Assembly (NCBI RefSeq): GCF_040499845.1
Contig: NZ_CP159342.1
Coordinates: 2,604,001-2,668,000 of the forward strand
DNA length: 64,000 nt
Source: Micromonospora sp. CCTCC AA 2012012
Lineage (GTDB): Bacteria; Actinomycetota; Actinomycetes; Mycobacteriales; Micromonosporaceae
Direction: 5' to 3'
The position numbers and the translations under genes are program-made. Positions within the stretch are counted from its first letter, which is position 1; the number at the start of each line of letters is the position of its first letter. The notes beneath the pieces were generated by a model. It saw only the letters and a program-made list of their open reading frames with translations. It was not told the DNA's origin and made no database searches. This document shows, in pieces, positions 57,908-64,000 of this stretch.

Positions 57908-60900
57908 GTGCGGCGGCCCCCGCGGCGAGCGCCCCGCGCAGGGGCATGTCGGGCGTGGCGGTGGCGGTGTCGAGCAGGTCGGTGATCCGCCCGGCGAGGG
58001 CGGCGACGGTGTCGTGGTCGAACAGGTCGGTGGCGTACTCCAGGCTGGCGTGGATGCCGGCGGCCGACCCGTCCGGGTGGTAGCGCTCGCGCAGGTGCAG
58101 GTTGAGGTCGAACTTGGCGGTGGTGGAGGTGTGCGGTTCCTCGGTGAGCACCAGTCCGGGCAGCTCGACCTCGACCTCCTCGCGGTCCTGAGCGACGATC
58201 ATGACCTGGAAGACGGGGTGCCGGTTCAGCGCGCGGGGCGGGTTCACCACCCGCACCACGTCCTCGAAGGGCAGGTCCTGGTGGTCGTAGGCGGCCAGGT
58301 CGACGTCCCGCACCCGGGCCACGAGTTCCGTCAGGCTCGGGTCACCCGACAGGTCGGTACGCAGCACCACCGTGTTCACGAAGAACCCGACCAGCTCCTC
58401 CAGCACCTCGTCCGGGCGCCCCGCCACCGGCGTGCCCAGCACCACGTCGTCACCCGCGCCCCAGGCCGACAGGACCGCCGCGAAGACCGCCTGCACCACC
58501 ATGAAGACACTGGCCCGACCGGTCCGGGCGACGTCCATCGCCCGCTGGTGCACCTCCGCGTCGATGTGGAACCCGACGGCCGCGCCGCGCTGGGTGGGCA
58601 TCACCGGGCGCGGCCGGTCGAACGGCAGCGGCAGCTCGGCCGGCGCACCGGCCAGCGCCCGACGCCAGAACTCCTCCTGCCCGGCCGCCACCCGCTTCAG
58701 CAGGCTCTCCTGCCAGACCACGAAGTCCGCGTACTGCACCGGCAGCGGTGACCAGCCCGGCTCGGCACCGGCCAGTCGGGCCGCGTACGCCACCGACACG
58801 TCGCGGGCCAGCGACGCCATCGAGCCCGCGTCGCCGGCCACGTGGTGCACGACCACCGCCAGCAGCCAGGTGTCCCCGTCCCGCGCGATCCCCACCCGCA
58901 GCGGCAGCTCGGCGGCCAGGTCGAACCCGTCACCCACCAGGCCCGCCACCCAGCCGTCGGCGTCCACCCCGGCCGGCGCCACCCGGAAGTCGACCGTCAC
59001 CTCGTCGACCGGCCGCACCTTCCCCACCGGCACGCCGCCGGACTCCACGACCACCGTCCGCAGCACCTCGTGCCGGCGTACCACGTCGTCGACGGCGGAC
59101 CGCAGCGCCGCCGGCTCCACCGCGCCCGACACCCGCAGCACCATCGGGATGTTGTAGACCCCGGACACCCCGGACAGCCGGGTCAGGAACCACAGCCGAC
59201 GCTGGGCGTACGACAATCCCACCTCGTCACCCGTGCGCGGCACCGCCACCACCCGGGACCCGCCACCGGCCACGGCGGCGGAGGCCAGGTAGCGCGCCAC
59301 CTCGGCCACGGTCGGACGCTCGAACAGCACCCGGACCGGCAGCTCCAGACCGGACACCGCCCGCACCCGCGTGACCAGCCGCGCGGCCACCAGCGAGTGT
59401 CCACCGAGGGCGAAGAAGTCGTCGGCCACGCCGATCCCGGTCCGCCCCAACGCCTCGCTCCAGAGGCCCACCAACTGCTCCTCCAGCGCCGTCCGGGGCG
59501 CGACGTAGGACGACGCGGTGGGCCGCTCCAGCGGCCGGTCGGCGAGCGCCCGCCGATCGGTCTTCCCGTTGGCCAGTTGCGGCAGGGCGGGCAGGGCGAC
59601 GAGCTGGCTCGGCACCAGGGCCGCGGGCAGCCGGTCGCGCAGCCGACGCCGCACCGCCGCCAGGTTCCGCGCGTCGGCACCGGTCAGGTACGCCACGAGC
59701 TGGTCGTCCCGGACCACAACCGCCGCGCCGGTGATCCCCGGCAACGCGCGCAGCGCCGCCTCGACCTCGCCGGGCTCGACCCGGACACCCCGGACCTTGA
59801 GCTGGTCGTCGCGGCGACGCAGGTACTCCAGGCGCCCGTCGGCGCTCCACCGGACCAGGTCACCGGTGGCGTACATCCGGGCCCCGCCGCCCGCGTACGG
59901 GTCGGGCAGGAACACCGCGGCGGTCGGGCCGGGCGCGCCCAGATAGCCCCGCGCGACGCCGGGACCCGACACGTACAGCTCCCCCGGCGTGCCGGGGGGC
60001 ACCCGTCGCAGGTGCCGGTCGAGCACGTGCACGACGGTGTTCCAGATCGGCCGGCCGAGCGGCACGATCGCGGTGCCGCCGTCCGGGTCGGCCGGGCCGG
60101 CGGCGGTCTCGATGGCGGCCTCGGTCGGGCCGTAGAGGTTGTGCAGCGGCACGCCGAGCGTCGCGTGGCAGGCGGTGGCCAGGTCGGCGGGGAGCGGCTC
60201 GCCGCCGCAGAACACCTGGCGCAGCGCCGTCGCCTCGCGCAGCCGCGGCTGCGCGAGGACCTCCCGCAGGACCGTCGGCACGAACTTGGCGACGGTGACG
60301 CGCGCGGCGCCGAGCAGCCGGGCCAGGGCGGCCGGGTCGCGGTGCCCGTCGGGGTCGCCGATCACCAGGGTCGCCCCGTGGGCGAGGGTGCCGAAGAGCT
60401 CCACCATGGACGGGTCGAAGGTGAGCGGCGTGTTGAACAGCACCCGGTCCGCGTCGGTCAGCGCCGCCACGGACTGCCACCAGCACACCGTGTTGACCAC
60501 CCCGCGGTGCGGCACGACGACGCCCTTCGGCTCGCCCGTCGAGCCGGAGGTGAACATGACGTACGCGGCGTCGTCGGCGGCCGGGCGGCGGTCCGCGACG
60601 GCGACGGGGGCGGTGACGTCGGCCGTGACGGGCACCGCGTCGACGTGCGCGGGGAGCGTCGGCGCGAGGTCCCCGGTGGTGGCGACCAGCCGTACGCCGG
60701 CCCGGTCGAGCAGCCGCTCGACGTGCCCGGCGGGGTGCTCGGGGTCCAGCGGCAGGAACGCCGCGCCGGTGCGGGTGACCGCCAGCACCGCGGCCACCTG
60801 CGCCGGGGTGCGCGGGACCAGCACACCGACCAGCACGCCCGGCCCGGCGCCCCGGTCGGCCAACCGCGCCGCGAGCGCCGCCGACCAGGCGTCCAGCTCG

Positions 60901-63900
60901 GCGTACGTCCAGGTGTCCGGGCCGGCGACGAGCGCGGTCGCCGCCGGGGTACGGGCGACCTGCGCGGCGATCAGCTCCGGCAGGGTCTCGACGGGCAGCG
61001 CGCACGCCTCGCCGCCCCAGCCCCGCATCGCCGCGCGCTCGGCCGGCCGGCGCAGGTCGTGCCGGGACAGCGGCGTGTCGGGCGTGCCGGTGGCGGCGTC
61101 GAGCAGGTCGGTGATCCGCCCGGCGAGGGCGACGACGGTGTCGTGGTCGAACAGGTCGGTGGCGTACTCCAGGCTGGCGTGGATGCCGGCGGCCGACCCG
61201 TCCGGGTGGTAGCGCTCGTGGAGCTGGAGGTTCAGGTCGAACTTCGCGGTCGTCACCGGCACCGGCTGCTCGGTGACGGTGTGCCCGGGCAGCTCGACGG
61301 CGACCCGTCCCCGATCCTGCACCGAGATCATCACCTGGAAGACGGGATGCCGACCGGTCACCCGGACCGGGTTGAGGATCTCGACGAGCTGCTCGAAGGG
61401 GAGGTCCTGGTGGTCGTACGCGGCCAGGGCGACGTCGCGCACCCGGCCGACCAGCTCGGTCAGGCTCGGGTCACCGGACAGGTCGGTGCGCAGCACCACC
61501 GTGTTCACGAAGAACCCGACCAGCTCCTCCAGCACCTCGTCCGGGCGCCCCGCCACCGGCGTGCCCAGCACCACGTCGTCACCCGCGCCGCAGGCCGACA
61601 GGACCGCCGCGAAGACCGCCTGCACCACCATGAACACACTGGCCCGACCGGCCCGGGCCACCTCGGTCACCCGCTGGTGCACCGCCGCGTCCACCTCGAA
61701 CCGGACCGCCGCGCCCCGCTGCGACGGCACCGGCGGGCGGGGCCGGTCGAACGGCAGCGCCAGCTCCGCCGGGGCACCCGCGAGCCGCCCCCGCCAGAAC
61801 TCCTCCTGCTCCGCCGCCACCTGGGCGAGCACCGTCTCCTGCCAGGCCACGAAGTCCGCGTACCGCACCGGCAGCGGCGACCAGTCCGGCTCGGCACCGG
61901 CCAGTCGGGCCGCGTACGCCACCGACACGTCCCGCGCCAGCGGCGCCATCGACCAGGCGTCCCCCGCCACGTGGTGCACCACCACCGCCACCAGCCACGA
62001 GTCCCCGTCCCGCACCAGGCCCACCCGCAGCGGCAGCTCCGCGGCCAGGTCGAACCCGTCGGCCACCAGGGCCGCCACCCAGCCGTCGGCGTCCACCCCC
62101 GCCGGGGCCACCCGGACGTCGAGCACCGCCGCGGCCGGCTCGACCACCCGGCCGACCACCGTCTCCCCGGACTCCACCAGCAGCGTCCGCAGCGCCTCGT
62201 GCCGACGCAGCACGTCACCGAACGCGAACCGCAGCGCCGCCGGGTCCACCTCGCCCGACACCCGCAGCAGCATCGGGATGTTGTAGACCCCCGACTCCCC
62301 CGACAGTCGGCTCAGGAACCACAGTCGGCGCTGCGCGTACGACACCCCCACCCGGTCGCCGTCCCGCGGCACCGGCACCACCCGGGACCGGCCCGAGGCG
62401 GACCCACCGGCCAGGAAGCGTGCGACCTGGGCCACCGTCGGCTGCTCGAAGAGCACCCGTACGGGCAGCTCTCGGCCCGTGGCCGCGCGCACCCGGGCGA
62501 CCAGCCGCGCCGCCACCAGCGAGTGCCCGCCCAGCGCGAAGAAGTCGTCCTCGACCCCGACCGCCGGGACGCCGAGCACCTCGGCCCAGAGCGCCGCGAG
62601 CTGCGCCTCCGCCTCGTCGCGCGGCGCCACGTGACCGCTCGTGCTGGCGGCCGGCACCGGCAGGGCCCGCAGCGCGGCGGTGTCCACCTTGCCGTTCGGG
62701 GTCAGCGGCAGCGCGTCCACCGGCACGAACCCGTCCGGCACCAGGTAGTGCGGCAGGCGCCGACGCAGCTCCGCCCGCCAGCCGGTGACGTCCGGCGCGG
62801 CGGTGGTGGCGACGTAGGCGACGAGGCGTACCTCGCCGGCCTGGTCGACGGTGTCCAGCACGGTCACCTCCGCCGCGCCGGTCACCGCCCGGACGGCGGC
62901 CTCGACCTCGGCCGGCTCGACCCGGTAGCCGCGCACCTTCACCTGGCTGTCGACCCGCCCGAGCAGCTCGATCACCAGCTCGCCGTCGACCACGCGGTGC
63001 CGGGCCCGGTCCCCCGTGCGGTAGAGCCGCGCGCCGGGCGGCCCGTACGGGTCGGGCACGAAGGCCGCCGCGGTGCGGGCCGGCTGGCCCAGGTAGCCGA
63101 GGGCGACGCCCGCCCCGCCGACGTAGAGGCCGCCGGGGGTGCCCGGGGGCACCGGGCGCAGCGCGTCGTCGAGCAAGTGGACCACGCAGTTCGGGTACGG
63201 CACGCCGATCAGCGACCCGCCGCCGCTGCCCGGCCGGTGCCGCTGCCAGGTCGAGTCGATGGTCGCCTCGGTCACCCCGTACGAGTTGACCAGCTCGCCG
63301 CCGGCCAGCACCGCGTGCAGCTCGTCCAGCTCGGCGGTGCTGATCCGGTCCGAGCCGACGATCAGCAGGCGCAGCTGGCCCAGGTCCTCGCCGACCGCCC
63401 GGACGTGCCGGGCCAGCGCCGTGGCGACGACCGGCACGAACTCGGCGCAGTCGATGCCCTCGGCGCGGATCAGGGCGAGCAGGTCGGCCGGGGCGAGCAG
63501 CGCCTCCCGTGGGCAGAGCACCAGCTTCGCGCCGTTGGTCAGCGCGCGCACCACGTCGCCGACGAAGACGTCGAAGCCGAAGTTCGCCATCTGCAGCACG
63601 GCGCTCACCCGCTCCAGCCGGTACGCCGCCCGCCAGCCCGCCCCGATCGCGGCGAGGCCCCGGTGCCCGACCAGCACGCCCTTCGGCGTACCGGTGCTGC
63701 CGGAGGTGTAGATGACGTAGGCGAGGTCGTCCGGGGTGCTCCGCGACGCGAAGGCGGAACCCTCGGCCGGGACGTCCGGGTCCACCACGGTGACGGGCAG
63801 CCCGGCGAGTTCGGCGGCGGCCGGGCCGGCGCTCACCACGTGCCGGACGCCCGCGTCGGCGAGGATCGCGGCGCGGCGGGCCGGCGGGGCGCTCCGGTCG

Positions 63901-64000
63901 AGGGCGACGAACCCGGTCCCCGCCTTCCAGGCGGCGAGCACCGCGACGGGCAGGCGCTCGTCCCGGTCGAGCAGGATGCCGACGGGGGTGCCGGGCCGGG
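57900..64000 (-). CDS. Nonribosomal peptide synthetase, 5' end outside window
   Basis: At least 2,033 codons, still open at the right edge. Order (N to C): A1 (before 64000 to about 62650), PCP1 (about 62620-62400), C1 (62370-61030), A2 (60990-59540), PCP2 (59500-59270), C2 (59230-57930). A1 specificity residues read D-V-G-E-I-G-S-I-D (positions 235-331), the ornithine code. A2 reads D-P-V-K-F-G-L-I-E, no confident match. Both PCPs have FFALGGHSLVAARL. C domains keep both His in HHVAGDA, with Ala for Gly. No epimerase or thioesterase is present; the protein ends with a condensation domain, which needs a partner in trans or acts in release. Confidence 0.92.
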   Translation of the reverse strand, partial: RPGTPVGILLDRDERLPVAVLAAWKAGTGFVALDRSAPPARRAAILADAGVRHVVSAGPAAAELAGLPVTVVDPDVPAEGSAFASRSTPDDLAYVIYTSGSTGTPKGVLVGHRGLAAIGAGWRAAYRLERVSAVLQMANFGFDVFVGDVVRALTNGAKLVLCPREALLAPADLLALIRAEGIDCAEFVPVVATALARHVRAVGEDLGQLRLLIVGSDRISTAELDELHAVLAGGELVNSYGVTEATIDSTWQRHRPGSGGGSLIGVPYPNCVVHLLDDALRPVPPGTPGGLYVGGAGVALGYLGQPARTAAAFVPDPYGPPGARLYRTGDRARHRVVDGELVIELLGRVDSQVKVRGYRVEPAEVEAAVRAVTGAAEVTVLDTVDQAGEVRLVAYVATTAAPDVTGWRAELRRRLPHYLVPDGFVPVDALPLTPNGKVDTAALRALPVPAASTSGHVAPRDEAEAQLAALWAEVLGVPAVGVEDDFFALGGHSLVAARLVARVRAATGRELPVRVLFEQPTVAQVARFLAGGSASGRSRVVPVPRDGDRVGVSYAQRRLWFLSRLSGESGVYNIPMLLRVSGEVDPAALRFAFGDVLRRHEALRTLLVESGETVVGRVVEPAAAVLDVRVAPAGVDADGWVAALVADGFDLAAELPLRVGLVRDGDSWLVAVVVHHVAGDAWSMAPLARDVSVAYAARLAGAEPDWSPLPVRYADFVAWQETVLAQVAAEQEEFWRGRLAGAPAELALPFDRPRPPVPSQRGAAVRFEVDAAVHQRVTEVARAGRASVFMVVQAVFAAVLSACGAGDDVVLGTPVAGRPDEVLEELVGFFVNTVVLRTDLSGDPSLTELVGRVRDVALAAYDHQDLPFEQLVEILNPVRVTGRHPVFQVMISVQDRGRVAVELPGHTVTEQPVPVTTAKFDLNLQLHERYHPDGSAAGIHASLEYATDLFDHDTVVALAGRITDLLDAATGTPDTPLSRHDLRRPAERAAMRGWGGEACALPVETLPELIAAQVARTPAATALVAGPDTWTYAELDAWSAALAARLADRGAGPGVLVGVLVPRTPAQVAAVLAVTRTGAAFLPLDPEHPAGHVERLLDRAGVRLVATTGDLAPTLPAHVDAVPVTADVTAPVAVADRRPAADDAAYVMFTSGSTGEPKGVVVPHRGVVNTVCWWQSVAALTDADRVLFNTPLTFDPSMVELFGTLAHGATLVIGDPDGHRDPAALARLLGAARVTVAKFVPTVLREVLAQPRLREATALRQVFCGGEPLPADLATACHATLGVPLHNLYGPTEAAIETAAGPADPDGGTAIVPLGRPIWNTVVHVLDRHLRRVPPGTPGELYVSGPGVARGYLGAPGPTAAVFLPDPYAGGGARMYATGDLVRWSADGRLEYLRRRDDQLKVRGVRVEPGEVEAALRALPGITGAAVVVRDDQLVAYLTGADARNLAAVRRRLRDRLPAALVPSQLVALPALPQLANGKTDRRALADRPLERPTASSYVAPRTALEEQLVGLWSEALGRTGIGVADDFFALGGHSLVAARLVTRVRAVSGLELPVRVLFERPTVAEVARYLASAAVAGGGSRVVAVPRTGDEVGLSYAQRRLWFLTRLSGVSGVYNIPMVLRVSGAVEPAALRSAVDDVVRRHEVLRTVVVESGGVPVGKVRPVDEVTVDFRVAPAGVDADGWVAGLVGDGFDLAAELPLRVGIARDGDTWLLAVVVHHVAGDAGSMASLARDVSVAYAARLAGAEPGWSPLPVQYADFVVWQESLLKRVAAGQEEFWRRALAGAPAELPLPFDRPRPVMPTQRGAAVGFHIDAEVHQRAMDVARTGRASVFMVVQAVFAAVLSAWGAGDDVVLGTPVAGRPDEVLEELVGFFVNTVVLRTDLSGDPSLTELVARVRDVDLAAYDHQDLPFEDVVRVVNPPRALNRHPVFQVMIVAQDREEVEVELPGLVLTEEPHTSTTAKFDLNLHLRERYHPDGSAAGIHASLEYATDLFDHDTVAALAGRITDLLDTATATPDMPLRGALAAGAAAHA
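57990..59400. repeat. Duplicated C-domain/PCP segment, copy 1
   Basis: The C2-PCP2 coding segment repeats that of C1-PCP1 at an offset of 3,129 bp (3,126 bp near the PCP). Over 58372-58533 versus 61501-61662 only about three bases differ, well above the similarity of the flanking A domains, suggesting recent duplication or gene conversion. Confidence 0.8.
61119..62526. repeat. Duplicated C-domain/PCP segment, copy 2
   Basis: Partner of the copy at 57990-59400, encoding C1 and PCP1 of the same synthetase. The identity is highest in the C-domain middle (VVLGTPVAGRPDEVLEEL) and in the C-terminal ATDLFDHDTV region. Confidence 0.8.

Noticed and set aside
1..64000. CRISPR arrays, tRNA or rRNA genes, insertion sequences, phage genes
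   Set aside because: No spaced direct repeats, cloverleaf, transposase, integrase or structural phage genes were recognised on either strand.

Overview
This is a high-GC actinomycete chromosome segment, most likely Micromonosporaceae (Micromonospora-like). The basis is the strong G/C third-position bias, many GTG starts, 4-bp start/stop overlaps, leaderless-type -10 hexamers, a SAM-IV riboswitch, a complete Mce operon, a conservon and lipopeptide biosynthesis genes. No tRNA, rRNA, CRISPR array, IS element or prophage was seen.

Layout. 0-6 kb: acyl-CoA dehydrogenase with a PadR repressor and a 28-bp palindromic operator, a DUF4383 membrane protein, a PIG-V-like mannosyltransferase and a divergent UGM-like flavoprotein. 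6-9 kb: SAM-IV riboswitch, a 41-aa Cys-containing leader peptide, tandem hairpins and an amino-acid ABC importer (probably methionine/cystine). 9-10 kb: FUSC transporter. 10.2-18.6 kb: a tightly overlapped operon of MDR dehydrogenase, divergent pterin-synthase-fold protein, GT4, methyltransferase, flippase-like membrane protein, GTP cyclohydrolase II and RibD-type reductase, with divergent CDP-alcohol phosphatidyltransferase and sulfatase-like genes. This is my best candidate for an undescribed pathway: a GTP-derived heterocycle apparently linked to a membrane glycoconjugate. 19-22 kb: modABC with a HTH-Mop regulator. 22-27 kb: P1B-type metal ATPase, ferredoxin-like protein, NmtR-like ArsR sensor and a Met-rich multicopper oxidase. 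26.7-28.3 kb: GT2 and YdcF-like protein.

28.4-39.6 kb: a complete Mce lipid importer operon (ATPase, two YrbE permeases, MceA-F, two Mce-associated proteins), all on the minus strand. 39.8-45.6 kb, plus strand: SigD/ShbA-like sigma factor with RsdA-like anti-sigma factor, then a four-gene conservon (kinase-like ATPase, roadblock, DUF742, GTPase) followed 13 bp later by a StyA-like flavin monooxygenase. 45.6-50 kb: VOC protein, PAS/GGDEF/EAL protein, SPFH protein and a small membrane protein.

50-54.6 kb: aromatic-polyketide-style tailoring genes (duplicated TcmI cyclase, P450, ABM monooxygenase, ABM-ABM-FAD hydroxylase) with no PKS in view. 55.3-64 kb: a lipopeptide operon (NRPS A-PCP-C-A-PCP-C running off the right edge, type II thioesterase, MbtH, fatty acyl-AMP ligase). 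The first adenylation domain carries the classic ornithine code. Several convergent gene pairs are separated by long GC-rich perfect hairpins that look like bidirectional terminators.
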